Shown: positions 25,910-35,137 of the stretch, piece by piece | Numbering within the stretch: position 1 is the stretch's first letter | Layout of the letters: each line of letters starts with the position of its first letter | Assembly (NCBI RefSeq): GCF_017654485.1 | Contig: NZ_CP061091.1 | Coordinates: 2,052,501 to 2,116,500 of the forward strand | From: Roseomonas marmotae | GTDB taxonomy: Bacteria; Pseudomonadota; Alphaproteobacteria; Acetobacterales; Acetobacteraceae | Direction of reading: 5' to 3' | DNA: 64,000 nucleotides | The notes under the pieces: model-generated | Database searches by the model: none | What the model was told of the DNA's origin: nothing | What the model saw: only the letters and a program-made list of their open reading frames with translations | Made by a program: the position numbers and the translations under genes

Positions 25910-28900
25910 ATGTCCGGTTCCTTCGTTCATCTGCATACCCATTCCGCCTATTCCCTCGCCGAGGGCGCCATCAAGGCGGATAAGCTGGCGGCGCTGGCCC
26001 GGGAGGCCGGCATGCCGGCCCTGGCGCTGACCGACAGCGCCAATATGTTCGGCGCGCTGGAATTCTCGAATTACTGCTCTGGTAAAGGTGTGCAGCCGAT
26101 CATCGGCTGCCAGCTTAACCTGACGCGTGCCGCGATGGATGACCGGCCTGAAATCGCCCGGCTGAACCCGGACCCCATCGTGGTCCTGGCGATGAACGCG
26201 CAGGGGCTGGAGAATGTGCAGCGCCTCTCGTCCCACGGCTTCCTGCGCGACGATCCTTCCGGCAGGCCCGCCATCACGCTGGACCTGCTGCGCGGCCATT
26301 CCGAGGGCGTCTTCCTGCTGACCGGCGGTACCCACGGGCCCCTGGGGCGGCTGCTGGTGGAAGGGCGGCGGGAGGCGGCGGCGCATCTGCTGGATACCCT
26401 GAAGGAGAGCTTCCCCGACCGCCTGGCCGTGGAGCTGCACCGCCACGGCCTGGCGGTGGAGCGGGGGCTTGGTCCCGCAATGCTCTCGCTGGCCGATGCG
26501 GCCGGGCTGCCCGTGGTCGCCACCAACGACGTTTATTTCGCCAGGCCCGAGATGTATGAGGCGCATGACGCGCTGCTTTGCATCGCGGAGGGCCGCACCC
26601 TGGCGGAAACCGACCGGCGGCGCCTGACGGCGGAGCATTACTTCAAATCCGCTGCCGCCATGCGGGAACTGTTCAAGGACCTGCCTGAGGCCTGCGACAA
26701 TACCCTGGCCATCGCCCGCCGCTGCCACGTGATGGCGGAGAACCGCAAGCCCGAGCTGCCGATCTGCCCGAAGGTGCAGCCCGGCATGACCGAGGCCGAG
26801 ACGGTGCGCGACATGGCCCGCCGTGGCCTGGAGGCGCGGCTGGACGCGCAGGGCACGACGGAGCGGCAGGTCTACCGGGACCGGCTGGAATTCGAGCTCG
26901 ACGTCATCGAGAAGATGGGCTTCTCCGGCTACTTCCTGATCGTGGCCGACTTCATCCAGTGGGCGAAGCAGCAGGGCATTCCCGTGGGGCCCGGCCGTGG
27001 CTCGGGCGCCGGTTCGGTGGCCGCCTGGGCGCTGCTGATCACGGACCTCGACCCGCTGCGCTTCGGCTTGCTGTTCGAACGCTTCCTGAACCCTGAGCGC
27101 GTGTCGATGCCTGACTTCGACATCGATTTCTGCCAGGACCGGCGCGACGAAGTGATCCAATACGTCCGCCGCGAATATGGCGAGGACCGCGTAGCGCAGA
27201 TCATTACCTTCGGCCGCTTGCAGGCCAAGGCGGTGGTGCGCGACGTGGGCCGCGTCATGGGCATGCCCTATGGCCAGGTGAACCGCATCGCGGAACTGAT
27301 CCCCTTCAACCCCGCCAAGCCCGTGACGCTGCAGCAGGCGCTCGACGGCGAGCCGCGCCTGCAGGACATGCGCGCGGATGAAATGGTGGACCGGCTGATG
27401 GAAACGGCCCTGGTGCTGGAAGGGCTGTACCGCAACGCCTCCACCCACGCGGCCGGCGTGGTGATCGGGCGCAAGCCGCTGATCGATACGGTCGCGCTCT
27501 ATCGCGATCCGCGCTCAGACATGCTGGTGACGCAGTATTCCATGAAATACGTGGAAAACGCGTCCCTGGTGAAGTTCGACTTCCTCGGCCTGAAGACGCT
27601 GACGGTCTTGCAGCGCGCGGTGGAGATCCTGGACGAGCAGGGGATCAAGGTCGATCTCACGCGCATTCCTCTGGACGACAAGAAGACCTACGACATGCTG
27701 GCGCGCGGCGATTCCGCCGGCGTGTTCCAGTTCGAAGGCCAGGGCATGCGGGACTGCCTTCGCATGATGCGGCCCGACCGCTTCGAGGATCTGATCGCCG
27801 CCGTCTCGCTCTATCGTCCGGGGCCGATGGCCAATATCCCGGCCTATTGCGCCCGCAAGCATGGCGAGGCCTGGGAGCCGGTGCACCCCGCGATGCGCCA
27901 TCTGGTCGAGGAAACCTACGGCATCCTGGTCTACCAGGAGCAGGTGATGCAGATCAGCCAGGATGTCGCGGGCTATTCGCTCGGCGGCGCCGACCTGCTG
28001 CGCCGCGCCATGGGCAAGAAGATCCGCTCGGAGATGGAAGCCCAGCGCAAGATCTTCGTCGACGGCGCGGTGAGGAACGGCGTGCCGGAAGACAAGGCCG
28101 GCGAGATCTTCGACCTGATGGAGAAGTTCGCCGAATACGGCTTCAACAAGTCGCACGCGGCGGCCTATGCGCTGGTCGCCTACCAGACCGCCTACCTGAA
28201 GGCGAACCATCCGGTGGCCTTCATCGCTGCCTCCATGACCTTCGACATGGACAAGACGGAGAAGCTCGCAAACCACATGCAGGAGGCCGCCCGCCTCGGC
28301 ATTCCCGTGCTGCCGCCGGACGTGAACCGCTCCGCCGCCGATTTCCGCGTGGAGATCCGCGAGGATGGCAAGGAATGCATCCGCTTCGCCCTGGCGGCGG
28401 TCAAGCGCGTTGGCCTGCAGGCGATGAAGGACCTCGTCGCCGCGCGCGGCCGGCCGTTCGAATCCATCGCCGATTTCGCCGGGCGCGTGGACCCCAAGCT
28501 GCTGAACAAGATGCAGCTGGAGAACCTGGCCCGCGCCGGTGCCTTCGACACGCTGGAGAAGAACCGCGCCAGGGTCATGACCGGCGCCGAGGTGATCCTG
28601 CGCCGCGCCCAGGCCAAGGCGGAGGAACGCTCTTCCAGCCAGATCGGCCTGTTCGGCGGTGGCGACGCGCGGCCGGAGCCGCTGCGCCTGCCCGAGATCC
28701 CGGACTGGCCGGAGTTGGAGCGGCTGAGCCAGGAGGCCGAGGCCGTGGGCTTCCATCTCTCGGCCCATCCGCTGGATACTTACAGGGAGACGCTGCGGAA
28801 GCTGGGCGTCACGCCCATCGCGCAGATGCAGGCACGGGCGGAGGCCGGCGTCGGCCGGCTGAAGCTGGCCGGTACGGTCGTGAACAGCAAGGAGCGCACC

Positions 28901-29335
28901 ACCCGCACCGGCAGCCGCATGGCCTGGGTGCGCATCTCCGATGCCTCCGGCAGCACCGAGGTGACGCTGTTCTCGGAGGTGCTGCTGCGGTCGCGTGAGA
29001 TGTTGAAGGAAGGCAATGCCGTCCTCATCACCTGCGAGGCGCGGATGGAAGGGGAAACCTTGCGCCTGACGGCCCAGGATCTGGATGGGCTGGACAAGGC
29101 TGCCGCCAACCTGCGGCAGATGCTGCGCCTGACCATCGAGGATACGGCCGCCATCGAGCCGATCCGCGCCATGCTGGAGCGGGTAGGGCCGGGCAAGGGC
29201 ACAGTGGCGCTGATTCCCCGCACCGGACCGGGGCAGGAGATCGAGGTCGTGCTGCCCGGCTTCTTCAACGTCACACCCCGCCTGGCGCAGGCCATGAAGG
29301 TGTTCCCGGGCGTCGCGCATGTGGAGGCAGGGTGA
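25910..29335 (+). CDS. dnaE: DNA polymerase III alpha subunit
   Basis: The replicative polymerase, 1141 residues, similar to E. coli DnaE (1160). An N-terminal PHP domain begins VHLHTHSAYS (6-15). The polymerase core has catalytic Asp402 and Asp404 in MPDFDIDF and Asp557 in VKFDFLGLKTL. The helix-hairpin-helix and OB-fold regions follow (OB around 985-1060), and the C-terminus is short. In the PHP domain the metal ligand usually found as LTDH is LTDS (about residues 43-46), so PHP exonuclease activity is probably lost and proofreading depends on a separate DnaQ. It is preceded by proS-lolC-lolD and an unusual start region. Confidence 0.97.
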   Translation: MSGSFVHLHTHSAYSLAEGAIKADKLAALAREAGMPALALTDSANMFGALEFSNYCSGKGVQPIIGCQLNLTRAAMDDRPEIARLNPDPIVVLAMNAQGLENVQRLSSHGFLRDDPSGRPAITLDLLRGHSEGVFLLTGGTHGPLGRLLVEGRREAAAHLLDTLKESFPDRLAVELHRHGLAVERGLGPAMLSLADAAGLPVVATNDVYFARPEMYEAHDALLCIAEGRTLAETDRRRLTAEHYFKSAAAMRELFKDLPEACDNTLAIARRCHVMAENRKPELPICPKVQPGMTEAETVRDMARRGLEARLDAQGTTERQVYRDRLEFELDVIEKMGFSGYFLIVADFIQWAKQQGIPVGPGRGSGAGSVAAWALLITDLDPLRFGLLFERFLNPERVSMPDFDIDFCQDRRDEVIQYVRREYGEDRVAQIITFGRLQAKAVVRDVGRVMGMPYGQVNRIAELIPFNPAKPVTLQQALDGEPRLQDMRADEMVDRLMETALVLEGLYRNASTHAAGVVIGRKPLIDTVALYRDPRSDMLVTQYSMKYVENASLVKFDFLGLKTLTVLQRAVEILDEQGIKVDLTRIPLDDKKTYDMLARGDSAGVFQFEGQGMRDCLRMMRPDRFEDLIAAVSLYRPGPMANIPAYCARKHGEAWEPVHPAMRHLVEETYGILVYQEQVMQISQDVAGYSLGGADLLRRAMGKKIRSEMEAQRKIFVDGAVRNGVPEDKAGEIFDLMEKFAEYGFNKSHAAAYALVAYQTAYLKANHPVAFIAASMTFDMDKTEKLANHMQEAARLGIPVLPPDVNRSAADFRVEIREDGKECIRFALAAVKRVGLQAMKDLVAARGRPFESIADFAGRVDPKLLNKMQLENLARAGAFDTLEKNRARVMTGAEVILRRAQAKAEERSSSQIGLFGGGDARPEPLRLPEIPDWPELERLSQEAEAVGFHLSAHPLDTYRETLRKLGVTPIAQMQARAEAGVGRLKLAGTVVNSKERTTRTGSRMAWVRISDASGSTEVTLFSEVLLRSREMLKEGNAVLITCEARMEGETLRLTAQDLDGLDKAAANLRQMLRLTIEDTAAIEPIRAMLERVGPGKGTVALIPRTGPGQEIEVVLPGFFNVTPRLAQAMKVFPGVAHVEAG

Positions 29336-29336
29336 G

Positions 29337-29993
29337 ATGCACGAATTCTTCTATCTCTATGACCCGCTCTGCGGCTGGTGTTACGGCGCCGCGCCCGCAG
29401 TGGCGAAGCTGGAGCTGGAGCCTTCGGTGATGCTGCATCCGCTGGCGACCGGGCTTTTCGCGGGCGGCGACCGTGTCATGACCCCGGATTTCGCCACCTA
29501 TGCCTGGCGCAATGACCAGCGTATCGGCCAGATGACCGGGCAGGTCTTTTCGGACGCCTACCGGGAGAAGGTTCTGGGCGACCCGTCCGGGCGCTTCGAT
29601 TCCACGGCGGCCACCCGGGCCGTGACGGCGGTTCATCTGACGGAGCCGGCGAAGGAACTGGAGGCGCTGCACCGTATCCAGCAGCTGCGCTATGTCGATG
29701 GCGGAGACATCACAGACCCCGGGCAATTGCTGGCCGTCCTGCGTGACCTCGGGCTGGAGGAGGCCGCGGCGCTGCTGGAGGCGGACGACCCCGGCATCGG
29801 GGAGGCCATGGCCAGCCGTGTCGCCATGGCGGAGAAGCTGATTTAGGGGCTGGGCATCCGCGGCGTGCCCGCGCTGGTACGGCTGGAAGAGGGCCGGCAG
29901 GCCGCGCTGCCCAACGGCATCCTCTTCGAGGATCCGGCGACCCTCGCCACGCGCCTGGGCCTGAGGCCAGACGCCGGGGAGGACATCCGTTAA
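29337..29993 (+). pseudogene. DsbA-family oxidoreductase interrupted by an in-frame amber codon
   Basis: The gene encodes a 218-codon thioredoxin-fold protein starting MHEFFYLYDPLCGWCYG, with the active-site Cys12-Cys15. It resembles cytoplasmic DsbA-like/FrnE-type proteins. Codon 170 is TAG (29844-29846). Downstream the same frame continues cleanly for 48 codons (GLGIRGVPALVRLEEG...) to TAA at 29991-29993 and contains the conserved cis-Pro loop GVPALV (Pro178). The open part (29337-29846) therefore lacks the cis-Pro and last strands, so a truncated product should not fold. A recent nonsense mutation, readthrough or a sequencing error are all possible. The ATG at 29337 lies just after the dnaE TGA. 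Confidence 0.85.
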
Positions 29994-30116
29994 ACTCCCC
30001 AGGCCAAGCTTGCCCCGGCGCGCGGGGTATGCCATATGCCGCCACGTTCGCCCTGGGATGAGCCCGTGGCGGGCAAATCCGCACGCGGCGCGCCCTTCCA
30101 CCCACATGGTGCCAGG

Positions 30117-30164
30117 GTCCGGTCCCCCGAGAGGGGGCTTAGTGCCGCGGAGGCTCAACCGGAC
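30117..30164 (+). promoter_or_regulatory. Structured leader upstream of rpsB, candidate S2 autoregulatory RNA
   Basis: GTCCGGT (30117-30123) pairs perfectly with ACCGGAC (30158-30164). Enclosed are a GNRA-capped stem CCCCC-GAGA-GGGGG (30124-30137) and a second small stem GCC-GCGGA-GGC (30143-30153), giving a three-way-junction-like fold. It ends 26 bases before the rpsB ATG and leaves the GAAGGAAGG ribosome site free. Ribosomal protein S2 represses its own operon in other bacteria, so an S2-binding leader is likely (inference). The region 29994-30116 probably contains the promoter. Confidence 0.5.
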
Positions 30165-30190
30165 TACGATCTGAAGGAAGGACCGCCGCC

Positions 30191-31042
30191 ATGGCGATGC
30201 CCGAAGTTTCCCTGCGTCAGCTGCTTGAGGCCGGTGTCCATTTTGGCCACCACACCCGCCGCTGGAACCCGAAGATGGCGCCGTACATCTTCGGCGTGCG
30301 CAACCAGGTGCACATCCTGGACCTGCAGCAGACCGTCCCCCTGCTGGACCGCGCCCTGCGCGCTGTCCGTGACGTGGTGGCCGGTGGCGGCCGCGTGCTC
30401 TTCGTGGGCACCAAGAAGTCCGCCGCCGAATACGTGGCCGAGGCCGCGACCCGCTGCGGCCAGTACTACGTGAACCATCGTTGGCTCGGCGGCATGCTGA
30501 CCAACTGGAAGACCATCACGGGCTCCATCAAGCGCCTGAAGCAGATGGACGAGCAGCTCGGCGGCAACACCCAGGGCCTCACCAAGAAGGAAGTCCTGAT
30601 GCTGACGCGCGAGAAGGAGAAGCTCGACCGCGCGCTCGGCGGCATCCGCGACATGGGCGGCCTGCCGGACATCATCTTCGTCATCGACGTGGTGAAGGAG
30701 AAGCTGGCGATCGAGGAGGCCAACAAGCTTGGCATTCCGGTTGTCGCCGTGCTCGACTCCAACGCTGATCCCTCGGGCATCGCCTATCCGATCCCGGGCA
30801 ACGATGACGCCATCCGCGCCATTAACCTGTACTGCGACCTGATCGCCGGCGCCGTGTTCGACGGCATCTCCGCCGAGCTGCAGGCCTCCGGCGTCGATCT
30901 GGGTGCCTCCGAGGAACTGCTTGAGGAAGAGCCGGTGCTGGAAGGCGCCCAGACCAGCCCCGGTGTCGGCCTGGACACCGAGACGGTCGAGGCGATGGTC
31001 CAGAACAACCAGGACGACGGCAACCAGGCCGGCAAGGTCTGA
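30191..31042 (+). CDS. rpsB: 30S ribosomal protein S2
   Basis: This 283-residue S2 begins [29 protein letters not shown]. It has the conserved [17 protein letters not shown] and [16 protein letters not shown] and the [14 protein letters not shown] segment. It carries a 25-30 residue acidic C-terminal extension compared with E. coli, common in alphaproteobacteria. tsf follows after 27 bp, the standard S2-EF-Ts operon. A strong Shine-Dalgarno (GAAGGAAGG) is present. Confidence 0.98.
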   Translation: MAMPEVSLRQLLEAGVHFGHHTRRWNPKMAPYIFGVRNQVHILDLQQTVPLLDRALRAVRDVVAGGGRVLFVGTKKSAAEYVAEAATRCGQYYVNHRWLGGMLTNWKTITGSIKRLKQMDEQLGGNTQGLTKKEVLMLTREKEKLDRALGGIRDMGGLPDIIFVIDVVKEKLAIEEANKLGIPVVAVLDSNADPSGIAYPIPGNDDAIRAINLYCDLIAGAVFDGISAELQASGVDLGASEELLEEEPVLEGAQTSPGVGLDTETVEAMVQNNQDDGNQAGKV

Positions 31043-31069
31043 GCCGCAACAGCGCGAGGAGAATCGAGC

Positions 31070-31981
31070 ATGGCTGAGATCACTGCCCTGATGGTGCGTG
31101 ACCTGCGCGAGAAGACCGGCGCGGGCATGATGGACTGCAAGAAGGCGCTGGTTGAGAGCGACGGCGACATCGAGGTCGCCATCGACTGGCTGCGTAAGAA
31201 GGGCCTGGCCGCCGCGGCCAAGAAGTCCGGCCGCGTGGCCGCCGAAGGCCTGATCGGCGTGGCCAGCGGCCCGCAGGTCGCCGGCATGGTCGAGGTGAAT
31301 GCCGAGACCGACTTCGTGGCCCGCAACGAGCTGTTCCAGAACTTCGTCTCCGAGGTGGCCGGCATCGTGCTGGTGGCTGGCGACGACGTGGAGCAGATCA
31401 AGGCTTATACCTTCCCCGGCACCGGCCACTCGGTGCAGGAGGAGCTGACGCGCCTGATCGCCACCATCGGCGAGAACATGACCATCCGCCGGGCCAAGCG
31501 CCTGACGGTGCCGTCGGGCGTGGTCGCCACCTACACGCACTCCGCCGTCAAGCCGGGCCTCGGCAAGATCGGCGTGCTGGCCGCGCTGGAAGCCCCGTCC
31601 GAGATCGAGGCGCTGGAGACGCTGGGCCGCCAGATCGGCATGCATGTCGCCGCCGCGCGCCCCGAGGCGCTGGACGTCTCCGTGGTGGACCCCTCCGCGC
31701 TGGAGCGTGAGAAGGCGGTGCTGACGGAGCAGGCCCGCGCTTCCGGCAAGCCGGACGCCATCATCGAGAAGATGGTCGAGGGCCGCGTCCGCAAGTACTA
31801 CGAGGAAGTGGTGCTGCTGGAGCAGGTCTGGGTGCATGATGGCGAGAGCCGCGTGAAGGCCGTGGTCCAGAAGGCCGGCGCCAAGCTGACCGGCTTCGCC
31901 CGCTTCCAGCTGGGCGAGGGCATCGAGAAGCAGTCCGGCGACTTTGCCGCCGAAGTGGCCGCCGCCGCCGGCACGGTCTGA
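31070..31981 (+). CDS. tsf: Elongation factor Ts
   Basis: This 303-residue nucleotide exchange factor for EF-Tu begins [27 protein letters not shown] and carries the signature [15 protein letters not shown]. These are the N-terminal domain and the EF-Tu contact loop. It is co-transcribed with rpsB. A long GC hairpin follows the stop codon. Confidence 0.98.
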   Translation: MAEITALMVRDLREKTGAGMMDCKKALVESDGDIEVAIDWLRKKGLAAAAKKSGRVAAEGLIGVASGPQVAGMVEVNAETDFVARNELFQNFVSEVAGIVLVAGDDVEQIKAYTFPGTGHSVQEELTRLIATIGENMTIRRAKRLTVPSGVVATYTHSAVKPGLGKIGVLAALEAPSEIEALETLGRQIGMHVAAARPEALDVSVVDPSALEREKAVLTEQARASGKPDAIIEKMVEGRVRKYYEEVVLLEQVWVHDGESRVKAVVQKAGAKLTGFARFQLGEGIEKQSGDFAAEVAAAAGTV

Positions 31982-32004
31982 TCGGGCGGGTTGACGACTG
32001 ATGG

Positions 32005-32040
32005 CGGGGGTGTCGGCTGGGCCGGCGCCCCCGTCTGCTT
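32005..32040 (+). terminator. Probable terminator of rpsB-tsf
   Basis: CGGGGG (32005-32010) pairs with CCCCCG (32028-32033), enclosing GTCGGC/GCCGGC with a single mismatch, for about 12 bp of stem. It is followed by TCTGCTTGCTT. It lies 24 bp after the tsf stop. The T tract is interrupted, so efficiency may be partial. Confidence 0.6.
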
Positions 32041-32158
32041 GCTTGGCTACCGACCCGTTACCGGCCCGCCCGCCGGCCAGCCTTGCCCCGTCCGGGTGGT
32101 CTGCCTATCGTTCCGCGCACTTGTTTGAATCCTGCCTTGCCCACGGAGTTCTGTCCTA

Positions 32159-32878
32159 ATGACCGCCCCCCTCTATAAGCGCGTCCTGCTCAAGCTCTCG
32201 GGGGAGGCGTTGATGGGCGGCCGCGACTACGGTCTCGACAATGCCACGGTCAAGGCGATCGCCGACGATATCAAGGGTGCCGTGGCGCTGGGCGTCGAAG
32301 TCTGCGTCGTCGTGGGCGGGGGCAATATTTTCCGCGGCGTCTCCGGGGCCTCCTCGGGCATGGACCGCGCTCAGGCCGACAACATGGGCATGCTGGCCAC
32401 GGTCATGAATGCCCTGGCCATGCAGAATGCGCTGGAGAAGATCGGCGTCCCGACCCGCGTGCAATCCGCCATCCCGATGAGCAGCGTCTGCGAGCCCTTC
32501 ATCCGCCGCCGCGCCCAGCGGCACATGGAGAAGGGGCGGGTGGTCATCTTCGCCGGCGGCTCGGGCAATCCCTTCTTCACGACCGATACCGCCGCCGCGC
32601 TGCGCGCTGCCGAGATGAACTGTGACGCGTTGTTCAAGGGCACGCAGGTGGATGGCGTCTATTCCGCCGATCCGCGCAAGAATCCGCAGGCGGAACGTTA
32701 CGTGACGCTGACCTATCTCGACATGCTGGCCCGTGACCTGGCCGTCATGGACGCGGCCGCTATCAGCCTGGCGCGTGAGAACAAGTTGCCGATCATTGTC
32801 TTCAACATCCACGAGACCGGTGCCTTCACTGCCGTCATGCAGGGTGAGGGCCGTTTCACGACGGTCGTGGACCAGTAA
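32159..32878 (+). CDS. pyrH: Uridylate kinase
   Basis: This 239-residue amino-acid-kinase-fold enzyme phosphorylates UMP to UDP. It starts with [16 protein letters not shown]. Other motifs are the [10 protein letters not shown] loop, the [18 protein letters not shown] nucleotide-binding loop and [12 protein letters not shown]. It lies 177 bp after tsf, behind a terminator-like hairpin. frr follows 27 bp later, the conserved pyrH-frr pair. Confidence 0.97.
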   Translation: MTAPLYKRVLLKLSGEALMGGRDYGLDNATVKAIADDIKGAVALGVEVCVVVGGGNIFRGVSGASSGMDRAQADNMGMLATVMNALAMQNALEKIGVPTRVQSAIPMSSVCEPFIRRRAQRHMEKGRVVIFAGGSGNPFFTTDTAAALRAAEMNCDALFKGTQVDGVYSADPRKNPQAERYVTLTYLDMLARDLAVMDAAAISLARENKLPIIVFNIHETGAFTAVMQGEGRFTTVVDQ

Positions 32879-32905
32879 GCGCTAAGTAGAAGAAGGACGC
32901 ACGCC

Positions 32906-33478
32906 ATGGCCGCTCCCGCCGACTTTCCGAAGCTGAAGCAGGACCTGCAGCGCCGAATGGATGGCGCGGTTGAGTCGTTGAAGAAGGAATTCAGCGGCCT
33001 GCGTACCGGCCGTGCCTCCCCGGCGCTGCTGGAGCCGATCCGGGTGGAGGTCTATGGCGCCAACCAGCCGCTGACCCAGGTGGCCAATATCTCCGTCTCC
33101 GGCCCCTCGATGCTTTCGGTGCAGGTCTGGGACCGTTCGGCCACCAAGGCTGTCGAGATCGCCATCCGCGACTCCGGCCTGGGCCTGAATCCGCAGGCCG
33201 AGGGTCAGACCATCCGCGTGCCGCTTCCGCCGCTGACCGCCGAGCGCCGTAACGAGCTGGCGAAGCAGGCGCATAAATATGCCGAATCCGCCAGGGTGGC
33301 CGCGCGCGGCGTGCGCCGTGACGGCATGGAGACCATCAAGGGCTGGGAAACCAAGTCTGAGATCTCCAAGGACGACGCCAAGCGCTGGTCCGATGAGGTG
33401 CAGAAGCTGACGGACGCCACGATCAAAAAGGTCGATGAGGCGCTGGTGGAGAAGGAAAAGGACATCAAGACCGTCTGA
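32906..33478 (+). CDS. frr: Ribosome recycling factor
   Basis: This 190-residue protein (usual length 185) splits post-termination ribosomes together with EF-G. Family motifs include SGLRTGRASPALLEPIRVEVYG, VQVWDRSATKAVEIAIRDSGLGLNPQ and the helical hairpin ending with EVQKLTDATIKKVDEALVEKEKDI. It is in operon with pyrH and uppS. Confidence 0.97.
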   Translation: MAAPADFPKLKQDLQRRMDGAVESLKKEFSGLRTGRASPALLEPIRVEVYGANQPLTQVANISVSGPSMLSVQVWDRSATKAVEIAIRDSGLGLNPQAEGQTIRVPLPPLTAERRNELAKQAHKYAESARVAARGVRRDGMETIKGWETKSEISKDDAKRWSDEVQKLTDATIKKVDEALVEKEKDIKTV

Positions 33479-33524
33479 CGTCCTCCCCTCGATCTCTTCT
33501 CCAAACAGGCGGAACGGCAATCGA

Positions 33525-34271
33525 ATGTGTGCGGCGTCCGGAGCGGCCTCGGCGATCAATGACGGCACGTCCTCGGGCGTCCCTGTGCATGTCGGCATTA
33601 TCATGGACGGCAACCGGCGCTGGGCAAGGGCGCGCGGCCTCCCCGCCGCACTGGGCCACAAGGCCGGCGCCGATGCCGTGCGCCGCACTGTCGAGGCGGC
33701 GGCCAAGTCCGGGATCGGCTGGCTGACCCTCTTCGCCTTCTCCTCCGAGAACTGGCAGAGGTCGGAGGAGGAGGTGCGGGACCTGACGGGCCTGCTGCGC
33801 TTCTACCTCCGGCACGAGATCGCCGCGTTGCACCGCAACAAGGTGCGGCTGCGCGTGATCGGTGACCGTAACCGCTTCGGGCCCGAGACGGTGGCGGCGA
33901 TCCGCGAGGCCGAGGCACTGACGGCCGGCAATACGGGCCTGAACCTCACCGTCGCCCTCTCCTATGGCAGCCGGGCCGAGATCGTCACGGCCACCCGCAC
34001 CCTGGCGCAGGAGATCGCCGCCGGCCGGCTGGCGCCGGACGCGGTGGACGAGGAGATGCTGGAGCGCTGCCTCTCCACCCACGGCATGCCGGACCCCGAC
34101 CTGATCATCCGCACCTCGGGCGAGCAGCGGCTCTCCAATTTCCTGCTCTGGCAGGCGGCCTATGCCGAACTGTGGTTCACCGAGACGCTCTGGCCTGACT
34201 TCGGCGCGGCCCAGCTGGCCGAGGCCGTGGCCTGTTATGCGCGCCGGGAGCGGCGCTACGGCGCGGGTTGA
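33525..34271 (+). CDS. uppS: Undecaprenyl (polyprenyl) diphosphate synthase
   Basis: This 248-residue cis-prenyltransferase makes the C55 lipid carrier for peptidoglycan. It shows HVGIIMDGNRRWARARGLP with catalytic Asp28, LGHKAGADAVRR, FAFSSENWQRS and the C-terminal RTSGEQRLSNFLLWQAAYAELWF. The ATG at 33525 (MCAASG) is chosen because an earlier in-frame start would overlap frr. cdsA starts 5 bp after its stop. Confidence 0.95.
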   Translation: MCAASGAASAINDGTSSGVPVHVGIIMDGNRRWARARGLPAALGHKAGADAVRRTVEAAAKSGIGWLTLFAFSSENWQRSEEEVRDLTGLLRFYLRHEIAALHRNKVRLRVIGDRNRFGPETVAAIREAEALTAGNTGLNLTVALSYGSRAEIVTATRTLAQEIAAGRLAPDAVDEEMLERCLSTHGMPDPDLIIRTSGEQRLSNFLLWQAAYAELWFTETLWPDFGAAQLAEAVACYARRERRYGAG

Positions 34272-34276
34272 GCGGG

Positions 34277-35137
34277 ATGTCGACCACGGAGGCCGAGGCG
34301 CAGACCAAACGCTGGCGGGACCTGAAGAAGCGCGCCATTTCCGCCGCTGTGCTGGGGCCGGGCGCCTTGCTCTGCATCTGGCTGGGGGCGCTGCCCTGGA
34401 CGGCGCTCATGGCCGTGGCCATCGCCGGGCTGGTCTGGGAATGGGTGCATCTCTGCGGGCTCCGCAACCGGGCGCTTCCCGGAGCGGCGGTTCCAGCGGC
34501 GGTTTTCGTGGCCTGTGCCCTCGCGGTCTTCGGCATGACCGTGCCGGCGCTGGTGCTGCTGGCGCTGGGCTTCGTGGCGACCTGGGCCGGTGCCGGCTGG
34601 CTGCGGCGGCGGGACGGGCGGCCGGCTCCCGCGGGCTGGCTGGCCTTCGGCGTGCTCTATATCGGTATCGCCGGCATCAGCCTGATCGAGCTTCGGCACG
34701 ACAATGAGGCCGGCCGCGACAATGTCCTCTTCCTGATCGCGGTCGTCTGGGCCAGCGACATCGGCGCCTATATGTTCGGCCGCATGCTGGGCGGGCCGAA
34801 GCTGGCGCCTTCCATCTCCCCCGGCAAGACCTGGTCTGGGGCCATTGGCGGGCTGGTCTGCACCATGGTCATCGGCGCCCTCGTCGCCGGCTGGACCACG
34901 CCCTATCCCGACGACATGGGCAAGGCCGCCGTGATCGCTGCCCTGCTGGGCGTGGCGACGCAGGCGGGCGACCTGTTCGAGAGCGCCTTCAAGCGCCGCT
35001 TCGGCGTCAAGGACAGTTCCGCCCTCATCCCCGGCCATGGCGGCTTGCTGGACCGGCTGGACGGGCTGCTGGCGGCCGCGCCGGTTGCGGCGCTGCTGGC
35101 CTTCGGCGTCGGCTATGGCGTGGTGCTCTGGCGCTGA
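34277..35137 (+). CDS. cdsA: Phosphatidate cytidylyltransferase
   Basis: This 286-residue membrane enzyme makes CDP-diacylglycerol from phosphatidate and CTP. About seven hydrophobic segments are visible. The signature KDSSALIPGHGGLLDRLDGLLAAAP lies near the C-terminus, and the SDIGAYMFGRMLGGPKLAPSISPGKTWSG region provides metal and substrate residues. The ATG at 34277 is preferred to a TTG three codons earlier that overlaps the uppS stop. The stop overlaps dxr by one base (TGATG). Confidence 0.94.
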   Translation: MSTTEAEAQTKRWRDLKKRAISAAVLGPGALLCIWLGALPWTALMAVAIAGLVWEWVHLCGLRNRALPGAAVPAAVFVACALAVFGMTVPALVLLALGFVATWAGAGWLRRRDGRPAPAGWLAFGVLYIGIAGISLIELRHDNEAGRDNVLFLIAVVWASDIGAYMFGRMLGGPKLAPSISPGKTWSGAIGGLVCTMVIGALVAGWTTPYPDDMGKAAVIAALLGVATQAGDLFESAFKRRFGVKDSSALIPGHGGLLDRLDGLLAAAPVAALLAFGVGYGVVLWR

